A DNA stretch of 64,000 nucleotides from Dryocola sp. LX212 (GCA_041504365.1 CP167917.1:1736001-1800000), one strand, 5' to 3'; shown: positions 20,760 through 30,711, numbered from the stretch's first letter. The notes: generated by a model not told the origin, from the sequence alone. Translations and numbers: made by a program.

Positions 20760-21335
20760 CTACTGGCGGACGCCTTCCACAGAGATAATTAAATCCACCT
20801 CCTGCGAGGCCGGGCCGAGATCGGTCGTGATATTAAAATCCTTCAGCTTGATCTTAGTTTCCGCTTCGAAACCGGCACGCACGCCTCCCCACGGATCGTC
20901 ACCCTGACCGATTAGTTTTGCCTCAAGCGTTACCGGCTTTGTCACACCGTTGAGTGTCAGATTGCCGGCAATATCCAGATCGTCGCCGTCCTTTTTTACC
21001 CCGGTAGACACGAACGTCGCCTGCGGGAATTTGCTCACGTTGAGGAACTCAGCGCTGCGCAGGTGTTTGTCACGCTCGGCGTGGTTGGTATCGACGCTGG
21101 TGGTGTTGATGGTGACGCTGACTTTATCCGCAGCCGGGTTCTTCTCATCGAAGGTGAAGGTACCGTCAAAATCGCGGAATGTTCCATACAGCCAGCTGTA
21201 GCCAAGGTGCTGAATACGGAAGTTAACGAAGGCGTGCTGCCCCTGTTTATCAATTTTATAATCGGCGGCAACGGCCGAGCCGGTGGTGAACATCAGGGCG
21301 CCAGCGGCAATGCCCAGCAGGCTTTTTTTTATCAT
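20760..21335 (-). CDS. yceI: YceI family periplasmic lipocalin-like protein
   Basis: The second of two adjacent ATG codons (21335), with GGAG seven bases upstream, gives 191 residues, exactly the E. coli length. The signal peptide ends GSAVAA; the mature part begins [21 protein letters not shown]. YceI proteins form a lipocalin-like barrel that binds isoprenoid lipids. In E. coli it is induced by high pH and osmolarity, and its role is unsettled. yceJ lies 14 bases upstream on the same strand, so the two form an operon. Confidence 0.94.
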   Translation of the reverse strand: MIKKSLLGIAAGALMFTTGSAVAADYKIDKQGQHAFVNFRIQHLGYSWLYGTFRDFDGTFTFDEKNPAADKVSVTINTTSVDTNHAERDKHLRSAEFLNVSKFPQATFVSTGVKKDGDDLDIAGNLTLNGVTKPVTLEAKLIGQGDDPWGGVRAGFEAETKIKLKDFNITTDLGPASQEVDLIISVEGVRQ

Positions 21336-21349
21336 CATTCGCTCCAAAA

Positions 21350-21904
21350 TTAACGAGAAGGTTTCCCAAGCATCCGCCTGAGCGTAACGTCTTTATCAAT
21401 AAAGTGATGCTTCAGGGCCGCGAGGCCGTGCAGCACGGAAAGCACCACGACTCCCCATGCCAGCCAGAGGTGCAGGGTGCCGGCCAGATCCGCCTGGGCA
21501 CCATAGCCGCTGAGGGTGGCAGGGATCTCAAACAGGCCGAATACGCTGACGGGCTTACCGTCTGCGGTTGAAATCAGGTAGCCGCTCAGCAGGATGGCGA
21601 ACAGCAGGGCGTAAAGCAGAATATGGGCCGCTACGGCGCCGAAGTGCGTTGCACGCGAATAGCTGGCAAGCGCTGGCGGAGGAGGGGAAATAAAGCGCCA
21701 AAAAACGCGAATGACCATTGCCAGCAGAACGACCATGCCGATGCTTTTGTGCAGCTCCGGTGCTTTGTGATACCAACCGTCATAATAGCCGAGGGTGACC
21801 ATCCACAGACCGAGGCCGAACATCCCGTATACGGTTAAAGCGATAAGCCAGTGGAGAAGGACTGATATATGCCCGTAGCTATGAGAAGTGTTACGCCAAT
21901 GCAT
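21350..21904 (-). CDS. yceJ: Cytochrome b561-family protein YceJ
   Basis: The ATG at 21904 gives 184 residues (188 in E. coli); the 34 extra codons open upstream have no support. It is a four-helix di-haem membrane protein of the CybB type. Candidate haem ligands are the His residues in HISVLLHW, the helix after APELHKSIG and [10 protein letters not shown]. It probably moves electrons from quinol at the inner membrane; its partner may be the lipid-binding YceI encoded next. It is first gene of the yceJ-yceI pair. Confidence 0.92.
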   Translation of the reverse strand: MHWRNTSHSYGHISVLLHWLIALTVYGMFGLGLWMVTLGYYDGWYHKAPELHKSIGMVVLLAMVIRVFWRFISPPPPALASYSRATHFGAVAAHILLYALLFAILLSGYLISTADGKPVSVFGLFEIPATLSGYGAQADLAGTLHLWLAWGVVVLSVLHGLAALKHHFIDKDVTLRRMLGKPSR

Positions 21905-22201
21905 ATTAATGCGCCCGTTGTCCGTTCCGAATAAGGCAGAACATAAACTGACTGTTAACGTCGACGCAACATAAAAAAGGTCGCGAAGAAATAATATAAA
22001 TCTCAACCTGAAAATTTGAATGAAAACCGGCGATCAACATCATTTGATTAGAATGAAGAGGCGATATTATGCCTGGAATGCACTGTGTGAGCGGGGTTTG
22101 TTATGCGAAGGGTCAGGTCGACTTCAGCTAAAAATTTGCTCATATCTCTATTTTTATCAACGAAATGTCAGGATGCGTCAATATTACATACGGTTCTAAA
22201 G

Positions 22202-22315
22202 TCAGTAGAAATAAATATAAGCGATATCGAGCAGCGCCAGGCAGGACCATAAAATAAGGTACAGCATTAAGTGTTCGCGGACATTGTTAACAAGAAACAA
22301 AATAAAGCGACGCAT
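22202..22315 (-). CDS. yceO: Small membrane protein YceO
   Basis: A 37-codon frame starts [20 protein letters not shown] and ends DIAYIYFY before TGA. It matches the C-terminal part of E. coli YceO ([20 protein letters not shown]), and it lies in the same place between yceJ and solA. There is one hydrophobic segment (about residues 17-37), so a small inner-membrane protein is likely. The function is unknown in E. coli, with a reported influence on biofilm. The E. coli annotation adds ~9 N-terminal residues, which I do not see supported here. Confidence 0.78.
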   Translation of the reverse strand: [37 protein letters not shown]

Positions 22316-22333
22316 AAGTTGCAGTCCGAATAA

Positions 22334-22361
22334 CCAGAGCCCCGCTACTGGCGGGCTCTGG
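22334..22361 (-). terminator. Hairpin after solA
   Basis: Stem CCAGAGCCC/GGGCTCTGG with a small bulge lies seven bases beyond the solA stop. On the minus strand it is followed by TTATT, a weak T tract. It probably ends solA ahead of yceO. Confidence 0.55.
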
Positions 22362-22367
22362 CGGAAG

Positions 22368-23483
22368 TTATTTGAAACGCTGGAGTGAAAAAGGCGTCAG
22401 ATCGTAGTCCGTTGTTTTCCCCTGAGCGAACAGGCAGGCGATTTCCCCCAGCACGGAGGCAAATTTAAACCCGTGCCCGCTAAGTCCAGTAATAACCAGC
22501 GTGTTGTCGTGGCCGGGAAGAGTATCGATGATGAAATCCTCATCCGGGGAATTATCGTAGGTGCAAGCCGCGCCGTGCAGGCAGACGCCGACGCCGGGCA
22601 GAAACTTACGCAGGAAGCCAAATACTTCGCTGCCGTCGCTTGCCACGCTGCCGAAAGGCTTGCGCTGCGCGGGCTCGCTGAGAGGCTGTCCGCCGTCGTG
22701 CCTGCCGATCTTCAGCTCGTTATCCTGAGACGGAAACCCATAATACTGGCTGCCGTCGGGCATTTCGCCCGTGAAGGCCGGGAAGTGATTCTCTTCGCTG
22801 TAGCGTCCGTCTGCCTGGTGCCAGGCGAAGATCTTACGTACAGGGGAAACGGGTAGGTCAGGCAAAAGTTTTTTTACCCACGTACCCGCGCTGACCAGAA
22901 GCCTGCTTGCTGTGTATTCGCCTTCGGCGGTTTCGACTACCACGCCCTCTTCGGTATGACGGATGCCGGTTACGGCACAGTTGAACAGCTGAGCGCAGCC
23001 ACCCTGTTTCGCCAGGCGGATATAAGTGGCGACGGCGACTTCGCTGCGCAGTACGCCGGAATTAGGTTCGAACAGGCCAATGTAGCCGTCGGGAACGCTT
23101 ATGTTGGGCCAGCGTGCCATAACGGCATCAGCCTGCAGTGTCTCGAGCGGTAAAGAGAATTGTTGCGCGCTGCTTTGCACCGTAGAAATAAACGCGGAGT
23201 CTTTGGGACCGAGGTTGATAACGCCGGTGCGATGGAAAAGTTTTTCGCCACCGATCTCTTCCAGCACCTCCCAGAGCTTCTGCGCGCGCAGCACCAGCGG
23301 GACATACTTCTCACCTTCGCCGTAGGCGTGGCGCATCAGCCGGGTATCGCCATGATGGCTGCCCTGTTGATGAGGTGGATGGTCGCTGTCGATCATCAGG
23401 ACATTCAGCCCGGAATGCGCCGCGTAGCATCCTGCGGCGGCACCCACAGAGCCACTCCCGACAATGATAAGATCGTAATGCAT
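22368..23483 (-). CDS. solA: N-methyl-L-tryptophan oxidase
   Basis: A 371-residue FAD-dependent amine oxidase of the monomeric sarcosine oxidase family (E. coli MTOX 372). It has an N-terminal dinucleotide fold ([13 protein letters not shown]) and C307 in [15 protein letters not shown], equivalent to the Cys that carries covalent FAD. It oxidises N-methyltryptophan to tryptophan with release of formaldehyde and peroxide. GGGAGGAG precedes the start. It is an isolated gene with its own 3' hairpin. Confidence 0.93.
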   Translation of the reverse strand: MHYDLIIVGSGSVGAAAGCYAAHSGLNVLMIDSDHPPHQQGSHHGDTRLMRHAYGEGEKYVPLVLRAQKLWEVLEEIGGEKLFHRTGVINLGPKDSAFISTVQSSAQQFSLPLETLQADAVMARWPNISVPDGYIGLFEPNSGVLRSEVAVATYIRLAKQGGCAQLFNCAVTGIRHTEEGVVVETAEGEYTASRLLVSAGTWVKKLLPDLPVSPVRKIFAWHQADGRYSEENHFPAFTGEMPDGSQYYGFPSQDNELKIGRHDGGQPLSEPAQRKPFGSVASDGSEVFGFLRKFLPGVGVCLHGAACTYDNSPDEDFIIDTLPGHDNTLVITGLSGHGFKFASVLGEIACLFAQGKTTDYDLTPFSLQRFK

Positions 23484-23565
23484 GTCGCTTTTTCTCCTCC
23501 CGCAAATAGTAGCCAGCAGAGTAAATAATTCTTAACTGGCAGGCAAATGAACCGGGCATAAAAAC

Positions 23566-23591
23566 GAAAAAAGGCACCACTTTGGTGCCTT
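23566..23591 (-). terminator. Intrinsic terminator of bssS
   Basis: Perfect stem AAGGCACCA/TGGTGCCTT with a three-base loop, followed on the minus strand by a T run. It lies 24 bases after the bssS stop. Confidence 0.9.
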
Positions 23592-23614
23592 CGCTTAAAC
23601 GTTCGCATTATTCG

Positions 23615-23869
23615 TCAATGCTTACGATGATCGTTTACCTGGTATTCACTTGATTCAATTTTTGCGATCCCGGCCTCTAAAATAGAAATAAACTGCCGGG
23701 CAACATCCGTGGTCAGCCACAAAGTCTGGCCGATTTCTGTTTCATCTTGCTTTTGCTTATCGGATGTCAGGTAGTGCAGGCGAAGCATCAGCGCATCGTA
23801 GCTATCAACGGTGCTGATGTCCCATCCGACGAGGGGATGGGTCTGGATTACATCACTATTTTTTTCCAT
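23615..23869 (-). CDS. bssS: Biofilm regulator BssS
   Basis: Two ATG codons are adjacent; the second (23869) is better spaced from AAGGGG and gives 84 residues as in E. coli. The core THPLVGWDISTVDSYDALML and LWLTTDVARQFI is nearly identical to E. coli BssS. In E. coli it affects biofilm formation through indole and catabolite-related regulation; the biochemistry is unknown. It has its own terminator and faces the same way as dinI, about 300 bases upstream. Confidence 0.93.
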   Translation of the reverse strand: MEKNSDVIQTHPLVGWDISTVDSYDALMLRLHYLTSDKQKQDETEIGQTLWLTTDVARQFISILEAGIAKIESSEYQVNDHRKH

Positions 23870-24113
23870 CATAACCCCTTATATACGTGTGTTAAGACAA
23901 CGGCTAGCGAGGTTTAATGCTTGTTTAATGTGAAGCCAGTTAAGTATATCAATGATTAAGGGATTTCGCGGAAGAAATAAATACCTTACAGCACTTTTTT
24001 TATATTATTGAAGCTGTCTGAACAATAAAGCGGCAAGTTATTCGGATGATTCTGTGCATTATCAATAGCAATCAGAATTATGCCTGAAATTTAGCCAAAG
24101 TAAAAAAAGAGAT
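23870..24113. other. AT-rich gap upstream of bssS
   Basis: AT-rich stretch of ~240 bases (the dinI terminator follows at 24114) without a supported ORF. It must contain the bssS promoter; no operator was recognised. Confidence 0.4.
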
Positions 24114-24139
24114 AAAAAAACCGGATGGCGACACCCGGC
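24114..24139 (-). terminator. Intrinsic terminator of dinI
   Basis: On the minus strand a GC-rich stem built on CCGG/CCGG with inner TG/CA pairs is followed by a run of seven T. It lies 30 bases after the dinI stop. Confidence 0.75.
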
Positions 24140-24168
24140 AAAAAATAAAACAAGGAGGGATTCTTTAT

Positions 24169-24414
24169 TTATTCTGAGTCAAACCAGTCATCTGCGCTCT
24201 CCCAGGTTTCCTGCAGGATTTCGCTGATGCGGTCTTTATCTTCTTTAGCCCCGCCCAGCACCGACAGGTTGTTACCCGTGGCGTAGCGCACCTGGACGTG
24301 GTTGTCCGTCTCCGGAAAATGCTGGGTAATACGGCGAGTCAATTCTTGTGTCAGCGCATCTACTGCGCCGGCCGGCAACTGCGTGGTTTTGGCAATGGTC
24401 ACTTCTATACGCAT
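24169..24414 (-). CDS. dinI: DNA damage-inducible protein I
   Basis: The ATG at 24414 gives 81 residues, the E. coli length; the 19 open codons upstream run through the operator. It begins MRIEVTIAKTTQLPAGAVDA and ends with the acidic C-terminal helix ETWESADDWFDSE, which mimics DNA and contacts RecA. DinI stabilises RecA filaments and tempers SOS (LexA/UmuD cleavage). A LexA box immediately upstream shows SOS control. Confidence 0.96.
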   Translation of the reverse strand: MRIEVTIAKTTQLPAGAVDALTQELTRRITQHFPETDNHVQVRYATGNNLSVLGGAKEDKDRISEILQETWESADDWFDSE

Positions 24415-24433
24415 AACAACCCCCTGTACAATA

Positions 24434-24453
24434 TACTGTTTATTTATACAGTT
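24434..24453 (-). promoter_or_regulatory. LexA (SOS) box of dinI
   Basis: Perfect LexA core CTGT-N8-ACAG with an AT-only spacer, flanked by TA and TT, 20 bases before the dinI ATG. Such a close match predicts tight LexA binding. Confidence 0.93.
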
Positions 24454-24489
24454 AAAGTGCACATCCTGCAACAGGGGGAGTGAAAATAG

Positions 24490-25536
24490 TTAGCCTTTCA
24501 TAGACCAGGCCACCTGCTCGCCGGCGAGGAACGGCACGATGGTGTCGTCGCTGGTGGCGATGGTTTCCGGGATAAGCACGGGTTCGCGAACCAGTTCGAT
24601 AGACTCTTCGTTAACCGGCAGGCCGTAGAAACGCGGGCCGTTAAGGGACGTAAAGGCTTCAAAGTGTTCCAGCGCATTCAGCTCTTCAAACACCGTGGCG
24701 TAGGCACCCAGCGCGGAAGGGGCGTTGAAGCACCCGGCGCAGCCGCAGCTGGCTTCTTTGCGGTGGCGAGCGTGAGGGGCTGAGTCCGTTCCGAGGAATA
24801 CACGGTCGCAGCCGCTGGCCACCAGCGCACGTAGCGCTTCCTGATGGGTGCTGCGCTTTAAGATTGGCAGGCAGTACAGGTGGGGCCGTACGCCGCCCAC
24901 CAGCATGTGGTTGCGGTTAAACATCAGGTGCTGGGGGGTGATGGTTGCCCCGAGCAGGGAGTTACCTTCCTGTACGTACTGCGCTGCATCTTTGGTGGTA
25001 ATGTGCTCGAAGACGATTTTCAGCGCGGGCAGCTGGCGGCGCAGCGGCTCCATCACCGTTTCGATGAAGCGGGCCTCGCGGTCGAAAATGTCGATATCGG
25101 CATGGGTAACTTCGCCGTGGATCAGCAGCGGCATGCCAATTTTCTGCATGCGTTCCAGGACCGGCATGATGGCCGCGGTGCTGGTGACGCCGTGGCTGGA
25201 GTTGGTCGTTGCGTTAGCAGGGTAGAGCTTGGCGGCGGTGAACACGCCTTCGTTAAAGCCGCGCTCAACCTCGTTGGGATCCAGCGAGTCGGTCAGGTAG
25301 CAGGTCATTAGCGGTTCGAAGCTGTGTCCCTGCGGCACGGCGTCAAGAATGCGTTGGCGATAGCTGATGGCGGCTTCTACGGTGGTGACAGGCGGTGCCA
25401 GATTTGGCATCACAATCGCGCGACCGTAGGTTTCAGACGTCATTGGCACCACCGTTTTCAGCATGTCTCCATCACGAAGATGAACGTGCCAGTCGTCTGG
25501 GCGGCGAATTTTTAATACCTGAGGTAATACGGTCAT
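24490..25536 (-). CDS. pyrC: Dihydroorotase
   Basis: A 348-residue class II dihydroorotase, equal in length to E. coli PyrC. It interconverts carbamoyl-aspartate and dihydroorotate in pyrimidine synthesis. Zinc ligands are visible as H17/H19 in DWHVHL, the carboxylated Lys in [10 protein letters not shown]140 in HGEVTH, H178 in EHITT and the catalytic Asp in [15 protein letters not shown] Shine-Dalgarno precedes the start. A PurR-like operator lies ~70 bases upstream. Confidence 0.96.
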   Translation of the reverse strand: MTVLPQVLKIRRPDDWHVHLRDGDMLKTVVPMTSETYGRAIVMPNLAPPVTTVEAAISYRQRILDAVPQGHSFEPLMTCYLTDSLDPNEVERGFNEGVFTAAKLYPANATTNSSHGVTSTAAIMPVLERMQKIGMPLLIHGEVTHADIDIFDREARFIETVMEPLRRQLPALKIVFEHITTKDAAQYVQEGNSLLGATITPQHLMFNRNHMLVGGVRPHLYCLPILKRSTHQEALRALVASGCDRVFLGTDSAPHARHRKEASCGCAGCFNAPSALGAYATVFEELNALEHFEAFTSLNGPRFYGLPVNEESIELVREPVLIPETIATSDDTIVPFLAGEQVAWSMKG

Positions 25537-25604
25537 TGCGATGCTCCGGCTGGAAGGGAAAAACAGTCATATTGGGCTGGTTTTATGCCGGGCACTAAGG
25601 ATAG

Positions 25605-25620
25605 GCGGAATCGTTTTCGT
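25605..25620 (-). promoter_or_regulatory. PurR-like operator of pyrC
   Basis: Minus-strand ACGAAAACGATTCCGC matches the PurR consensus ACGCAAACGTTTGCGT at 12 of 16 positions, including the central AACG. E. coli pyrC is a known PurR target with the operator at the promoter, which fits this position. Confidence 0.55.
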
Positions 25621-25655
25621 TTGCACGACTTTGTTGCGAGATTTCTTTGTGCAAC

Positions 25656-25685
25656 CCCTCCGGGCGGCGTGAGCTGCCCGGAGGG
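25656..25685 (-). terminator. Terminator of yceB
   Basis: Perfect 10-bp stem CCCTCCGGGC/GCCCGGAGGG, ending five bases from the yceB stop; only GGTTG follows on the minus strand, so termination may be partial. Confidence 0.6.
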
Positions 25686-25689
25686 AAGA

Positions 25690-26250
25690 TCAGTTAACGA
25701 AAGGAATGATGATTTCGCCAGGCTTCACTTCTATGCCTTTAGCATATTTCTTCGCCATGGATTCACCTTCGCTTCTGTCCTCGCTAAGCACGTAGGCCGG
25801 CTGCTCATTGAAATACTTGCGCAAAGACTGATTCAGGTAGGGAATAAGTGTCTGCACAATCGTCTGCATTTTTTTCGGCTCGACGGTAGCATCCACCACT
25901 TCCATCTCCTGCAGATAGATCGCCCCTTTCTCTTTATTAAACACAGGCAGCGCTTTCAGCTTCAGCTTGATATTGGCTTTTTGATTGCCAAACAGCGAAG
26001 TCATATCCAGCTTTGCATCGCCCGTCAGGGTCACTTTATTAGGCTCTTCGCGGCCAATTTGTGAGGCAAGATCGGAGAGAATAATATGCGCATCGGCCAC
26101 GCCCGGCAGGCCAATGTCCTTCGAGAAGTTGTTGTGCTTAGCCAGCGCCTGGTTAATCTCTTGTTCGCTAACGGTGTACTGCGTAAGTTGGTTACAGCCA
26201 ACCAGCAGTCCGGTCAGTATTAACAGTCCGGTAAAAATAATCTTCTTCAT
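25690..26250 (-). CDS. yceB: DUF1439 lipoprotein YceB
   Basis: The ATG at 26250 with GAGGAA upstream gives 186 residues as in E. coli. The signal peptide ends in lipobox LVGC (C19), and NQLTQYTVSEQEINQALAKHNNFSKDIGLPG follows in two conserved blocks. The DUF1439 fold is a lipid-binding-like TULIP/BPI-type barrel in related structures. It is probably anchored to the outer membrane; the role is unknown. A 30-base hairpin ends the gene before pyrC. Confidence 0.92.
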   Translation of the reverse strand: MKKIIFTGLLILTGLLVGCNQLTQYTVSEQEINQALAKHNNFSKDIGLPGVADAHIILSDLASQIGREEPNKVTLTGDAKLDMTSLFGNQKANIKLKLKALPVFNKEKGAIYLQEMEVVDATVEPKKMQTIVQTLIPYLNQSLRKYFNEQPAYVLSEDRSEGESMAKKYAKGIEVKPGEIIIPFVN

Positions 26251-26341
26251 GACGTTCCTCAACATCCTGCTTTGGCCCCGAATCGTGACATAAAGCAGCA
26301 TGATGCACCAGCGCAGGCCGTGCTACAGGAAAAGGATGAAA

Positions 26342-26360
26342 TGCCGGCACGGGGCCGGCA
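26342..26360 (-). terminator. Terminator of grxB
   Basis: Stem TGCCGGC/GCCGGCA immediately past the grxB stop; the minus strand continues ATTTCATCC, a weak T tract. Confidence 0.55.
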
Positions 26361-26365
26361 GAAGA

Positions 26366-27013
26366 TTAAATCGCGATGGAAGAGAGCAGGTTGATCTGCG
26401 TTTGCTTGGCCATGTTATCGCGGTAATCCCTTACCCGGCTTGGGTATTCAATGCCTGCCACCAGGGAGAGGCTACGCAGTAACGGGAAGAGGTGAATATC
26501 ATCTTCCGAAAGTTCGCCGTTAACGGCGTTGGGCTGGACGATAAGCTTGTCGAGCTTGCGCAAATCGTCGCTAATTTTTTTAATCAGGCCCGGCGAGTGG
26601 CTGAGGTGTTCCTCGAAAGAACCAATCATCGCCTCTTTCTTTTTCACGAAGTAAGCGCGGGCTTCGGGTGTGGCGAACTCATCGAACGGTGCTTTTGCTA
26701 CGCGCGGGATGATCAGGTTCTGGGTGTAAGCCTGCACGTTGCGCAGCCATTCGCCGATGGCGGCGTTGGTCGCTCCCGTCAGCAGCGGCTTGCCGTCCAG
26801 CCTGTCGATATAGTGAACGATGTCCATGCTTTCAGGCAGATAGCGGCTGTCATCTTTTTGCAGAATTGGCGCCATTTTCTTGCCAATCATCTTCGTTGGC
26901 GTCGCCTCGTCGTCGTTAAGCAGCACGTTCAGCTCAACGGGGACATTCTTCAGGCCAAAAATCATGCGCGCTTTAACGCAGAACGGGCAGTGATCGTAAA
27001 TATATAATTTCAC
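26366..27013 (-). CDS. grxB: Glutaredoxin 2
   Basis: The GTG at 27013 with GGAGGAG upstream gives 215 residues, the E. coli length; the ORF runs 13 codons further up without homology. It has an N-terminal thioredoxin-fold domain with active site CPFC (C9, C12) and a C-terminal all-helical GST-like domain. It is a glutathione-dependent disulfide reductase and a major glutaredoxin in stationary phase. E. coli has CPYC at the active site, so Tyr is Phe here. It is transcribed alone. Confidence 0.94.
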   Translation of the reverse strand: MKLYIYDHCPFCVKARMIFGLKNVPVELNVLLNDDEATPTKMIGKKMAPILQKDDSRYLPESMDIVHYIDRLDGKPLLTGATNAAIGEWLRNVQAYTQNLIIPRVAKAPFDEFATPEARAYFVKKKEAMIGSFEEHLSHSPGLIKKISDDLRKLDKLIVQPNAVNGELSEDDIHLFPLLRSLSLVAGIEYPSRVRDYRDNMAKQTQINLLSSIAI

Positions 27014-27085
27014 GTTCTCCTCCATTGATAAGCGGATAAAATCCGTTAACAAATGAGTATGGAAGAGAACGTGGGCTACCGCAAA

Positions 27086-28294
27086 TTAGCTGCCCGGTTC
27101 CAGCATGGAAGGTGCAACGGGCTTCATGCTGAACTGCCACCACAGGGCAAGCAGGGTGATAAAGCCGACGATGCCCAGCATCATCCACGGCAGTTCCGGT
27201 TGATTCATCACTTTGCCCGCGTCAAATAGCCAGCCGCCTCCCGCATAGCCAACCGCGCCTCCCAGAGCCAGACCCAGACGGCTGAAGCCCATATAGCTGC
27301 CGCGCGCTCTGGAGTCGGCCAGCGAGGCCCCGAGCGTTTCGCGTGCTGGCTCTGCGATGATGGTACCGACGTAGAAAACGCAGATCAGCGTGAAGAGCTG
27401 CTGCAGCGTGCTGGTGAAGCCGATGGGTATCATAGCTAGCGTCATCAGCAGCAGCCCGGCCATTAAGCGCTGTTCAAGCCGGAAACGCTTTTCGCTCCAG
27501 CGGGCAACGGGGTAGAGCAGCGTCAGAGATAGCGCCGCCTCGATGGCATACATCCATTTTACCGCCGCCGGCGTGCCCGCGATTTCGTTCACCATGATCG
27601 GCAGCATCAGCATCACCTGCACGGCCAGCATGTAATAGCCCGCCAGGGTCAGCACATAGGTGACGAAACGCTTGTCCCTCATCACGCGGCCCATGCCTTC
27701 AAGCACCGGCGTGCGGATGGTGGAGAGCCTGTAGGCCGGCAGAAGCCAGGCGTTGACCCCGGCGCAGATGATGAACATTACCGCCCCGGCGGCGCAAACC
27801 AGACGGAAGTCATACTGTAACAGCCAGCTGCCGAGTAGGGCGCCGATCACGGCTCCCGCGCTGTCCTGCATCATCAACAGGGAGAAAAAGCGCCCGCGCT
27901 GGTGCGGACGAACAAGTTTGACCACCAGCGCCGCACGAGGCGGGTCGAAGAGCGTGCCGCCAATGGCCGAGATAAAACAGGAGAGCCACAGCACCCAGGG
28001 TTCATGCGCGATGCCCATCAGCGCGAAGCCGACCGCGCGCAGCAGCATGCCGGTGACGATCATCGGTTTGGCCCCCAGCCGGTCGGCAAAGGCGCCGCCA
28101 AATATCCCCAGTCCCTGCTGCGTAAGCTGCCGCAGGCCCAGGGCAATCCCGACCATTAAGGCCGCCCAGCCCATCTGGTCAACGAAGCGAATTGAGATTA
28201 ACGGGAAGACCACGAAGAAGCCTAAAACCACCAGCATGTTATCAAGCAGCAGAAAATATTTACCCAGGCTTCTTGCCTGCGCCACCCGCGCCAT
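27086..28294 (-). CDS. mdtH: MFS efflux transporter MdtH
   Basis: The ATG at 28294 with GGGAGGG upstream gives 402 residues, the E. coli length. It is a twelve-segment major facilitator starting [20 protein letters not shown], with [10 protein letters not shown] in the first cytoplasmic loop. In E. coli MdtH overexpression gives resistance to norfloxacin and enoxacin. It is divergent from rimJ across ~240 bases. The extreme C-terminus differs from E. coli. Confidence 0.94.
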   Translation of the reverse strand: MARVAQARSLGKYFLLLDNMLVVLGFFVVFPLISIRFVDQMGWAALMVGIALGLRQLTQQGLGIFGGAFADRLGAKPMIVTGMLLRAVGFALMGIAHEPWVLWLSCFISAIGGTLFDPPRAALVVKLVRPHQRGRFFSLLMMQDSAGAVIGALLGSWLLQYDFRLVCAAGAVMFIICAGVNAWLLPAYRLSTIRTPVLEGMGRVMRDKRFVTYVLTLAGYYMLAVQVMLMLPIMVNEIAGTPAAVKWMYAIEAALSLTLLYPVARWSEKRFRLEQRLMAGLLLMTLAMIPIGFTSTLQQLFTLICVFYVGTIIAEPARETLGASLADSRARGSYMGFSRLGLALGGAVGYAGGGWLFDAGKVMNQPELPWMMLGIVGFITLLALWWQFSMKPVAPSMLEPGS

Positions 28295-28536
28295 CTTCCC
28301 TCCCGGGTAAGTGTTCAAAATGCGACAGGGATTCATTCTCCACCGCCTTTACATTTTTTGACAGATGGACAGGCGACAATATTTTTTTATCGTTCGGCGC
28401 GTTTGATTGAAGCTATTCATCGAAAAAATGTATGACGGAAGAAGAATTCTGCATGTTGTTGTTTTCCTTCCTCCGTAAGGGGCAGGTATAGTAATGATGA
28501 CGGGTTGAAAACTATGGGATGTGAGGAGCTGGGGAC

Positions 28537-29121
28537 ATGTTTGGTTATCGCAGTAACGTGCCGAAGGTGCGTTTAACTACCGACAGGCTGGTGGTACGTC
28601 TGGTCTATGAACGGGACGCCTGGCGGCTGGCTGATTACTACGCTGAAAATCGCCAGTTCCTGAAGCCCTGGGAACCCGTTCGCGATGACAGCCACTGTTA
28701 TCCCTCCGGCTGGCAGGCTCGCCTGGGCATGATTAACGAAATGCACAAAACCGGCAGCGCTTACTACTTCGCCCTGCTCGATGAAGAAGAAAAAGAAATT
28801 CGCGGCGTGGCCAACTTTTCAAACGTGGTGCGCGGATCGTTCCACGCCTGCTATCTCGGCTATTCGCTGGGTGAAAAATGGCAGGGGCAGGGGCTGATGT
28901 TTGAGGCGCTGACCACGGCCATCCGCTATATGCAGCGCACCCAGCACATTCACCGTATCATGGCCAACTACATGCCTCATAACCAGCGCAGCGGTGACCT
29001 TCTGGCGCGTCTGGGCTTTGAAAAAGAAGGCTATGCCAAAGATTATTTACTTATTGACGGCGTCTGGCGCGATCACGTTCTGACGGCGCTGACGTCAAAA
29101 CTATGGACCCCTGGCCGTTGA
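28537..29121 (+). CDS. rimJ: Ribosomal protein S5 alanine N-acetyltransferase
   Basis: A 194-residue GNAT acetyltransferase (E. coli RimJ 194). It modifies the N-terminal alanine of ribosomal protein S5 and has a chaperone-like role in 30S assembly. The acetyl-CoA-binding segment [18 protein letters not shown] and [18 protein letters not shown] are conserved. GAGGAG precedes the start. It begins a rightward rimJ-yceH-yceM group with nine-base and three-base gaps. Confidence 0.96.
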   Translation: MFGYRSNVPKVRLTTDRLVVRLVYERDAWRLADYYAENRQFLKPWEPVRDDSHCYPSGWQARLGMINEMHKTGSAYYFALLDEEEKEIRGVANFSNVVRGSFHACYLGYSLGEKWQGQGLMFEALTTAIRYMQRTQHIHRIMANYMPHNQRSGDLLARLGFEKEGYAKDYLLIDGVWRDHVLTALTSKLWTPGR

Positions 29122-29130
29122 GGATATGAG

Positions 29131-29784
29131 ATGAAGTATCAGTTAACTGCGATAGAAGCGCGCGTGGTGGGCAGCCTGATGGAAAAACAGGTCACGACGC
29201 CGGAGCAATATCCCATGTCGGTGAACGGCGTGGTCACGGCCTGCAATCAGAAAACGAACCGCGAACCGGTGATGGATCTTAAAGAGCATGACGTTCAGGA
29301 AACGCTGGATACGCTGGTTAAACGCCACTTCCTGCGCACGGTCAGCGGATTTGGCAACCGGGTGACCAAGTACGAGCAGCGCTTCTGCAACTCTGAATTT
29401 GGCGATCTGAAGCTGTCCGCTGCTGAAGTCGCCGTGGTTACCACGCTGCTGTTGCGCGGGGCGCAAACGCCCGGCGAACTCCGCAGTCGGGCCGGGCGAA
29501 TGTTCGAATTTACCGATATGGCCCAGGTTGAAAACGTGCTTGAAACCCTTGCCAGCCGCGAAGACGGCCCGTTTGTCGTGCGTCTGCCGCGCGAGCCGGG
29601 CAAGCGTGAAAGCCGCTATAGGCATCTGTTCAACGGTGAGTCAGAGACGCTGGCAACCGTTGCGGACGCCGTGGTTTCCGCGCTACCCGCCAACGATCTG
29701 AATGCGCGGGTAGCCCTGCTGGAAGAAGAAGTGGCCGAATTAAAACTGCGCCTGGACTCACTGCTCGCGCATCTCGGGGATTAA
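29131..29784 (+). CDS. yceH: DUF480 protein YceH
   Basis: A 217-residue protein of the UPF0502/DUF480 family (E. coli YceH 215). It has two winged-helix-like modules ([22 protein letters not shown] and [24 protein letters not shown]) and a C-terminal coiled coil ([19 protein letters not shown]). The fold suggests DNA binding, but no function is established. The linker before the coiled coil is the part that differs most from E. coli. It sits between rimJ and yceM. Confidence 0.93.
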   Translation: MKYQLTAIEARVVGSLMEKQVTTPEQYPMSVNGVVTACNQKTNREPVMDLKEHDVQETLDTLVKRHFLRTVSGFGNRVTKYEQRFCNSEFGDLKLSAAEVAVVTTLLLRGAQTPGELRSRAGRMFEFTDMAQVENVLETLASREDGPFVVRLPREPGKRESRYRHLFNGESETLATVADAVVSALPANDLNARVALLEEEVAELKLRLDSLLAHLGD

Positions 29785-29787
29785 ACC

Positions 29788-30711
29788 ATGACAAAATTAC
29801 GAGTTGGCGTAGTAGGGCTGGGCGGCATTGCGCAGAAGGCCTGGCTGCCGGTGCTGAGTGCCGCAGGCGACTGGCACCTGCAGGGGGCTTTCTCCCCGAC
29901 CAAAGAAAAAGCCCAAAAAGTTTGCGATACATACCGCATACCCTACGTTTCCTCCGTTGCGGAACTGGCCGCGCAGTGCGATGCGGTCTTCGTACACAGC
30001 GCCACCAGCAGCCATTTTGCCGTGGTCAGCGAACTACTGAACGCGGGCGTTAGCGTCTGCGTGGATAAACCTCTTGCCGAAAGCCTGGCGGATGCGGAGC
30101 GGCTGGTCGAACTGGCGGAACGCAAAAAGCGCACGCTGATGGTAGGGTTCAACCGCCGTTTTTCGCCGCTTTATCGGGAGCTAAAAGAGAAGCTGTCCAG
30201 CGGCGCGTCTTTGCGCATGGACAAGCACCGCACTGACAGCGTAGGGCCAAACGATCTCCGCTTCACCCTGCTGGATGACTATCTTCACGTGGTGGATACC
30301 GCGCTCTGGCTTGCCGGTGGCGAAGCCCAACTGCAAAGCGGCACGCTGCAAACCAACGAGCAGGGGCACATGCTTTTTGCCGAGCATCATTTCGCTAAGG
30401 AGCATCTGCAAATCACCACCAGCATGCACCGCCGGGCGGGTAGCCAGCGCGAGTGGGTTCAGGTCGTTACCGACGGCGGCTTATATGACGTCACCGATAT
30501 GCGTGACTGGCGCGAAGAGTGCGGTTCCGGCATCGTCACTCGTCCGGTCCCAGGCTGGCAGAGTATGCTTGAGCAGCGGGGCTTTGCGGGCTGCGCTCGT
30601 CACTTCCTCGACTGCGTGGCAAATCAGACGGTTCCTGAAACATCCGGGGAGCAGGCGCTATTGGCGCAAAGAGTGGTAGAAAAGCTCTTGCGCGAGGCGA
30701 TGAGCGAATAG
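29788..30711 (+). CDS. yceM: Gfo/Idh/MocA-family oxidoreductase YceM (MviM)
   Basis: A 307-residue NAD(P)-dependent oxidoreductase, same length as E. coli YceM. The N-terminal Rossmann motif is VGVVGLGGIAQKAWLP; CVDKPLAESLADAERLVELAE carries the family's conserved Lys-Pro. The C-terminal domain is alpha/beta. The substrate is unknown. It lies three bases after yceH and ahead of murJ, the historical mviM-mviN pair, but a strong hairpin separates it from murJ. Confidence 0.93.
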   Translation: MTKLRVGVVGLGGIAQKAWLPVLSAAGDWHLQGAFSPTKEKAQKVCDTYRIPYVSSVAELAAQCDAVFVHSATSSHFAVVSELLNAGVSVCVDKPLAESLADAERLVELAERKKRTLMVGFNRRFSPLYRELKEKLSSGASLRMDKHRTDSVGPNDLRFTLLDDYLHVVDTALWLAGGEAQLQSGTLQTNEQGHMLFAEHHFAKEHLQITTSMHRRAGSQREWVQVVTDGGLYDVTDMRDWREECGSGIVTRPVPGWQSMLEQRGFAGCARHFLDCVANQTVPETSGEQALLAQRVVEKLLREAMSE

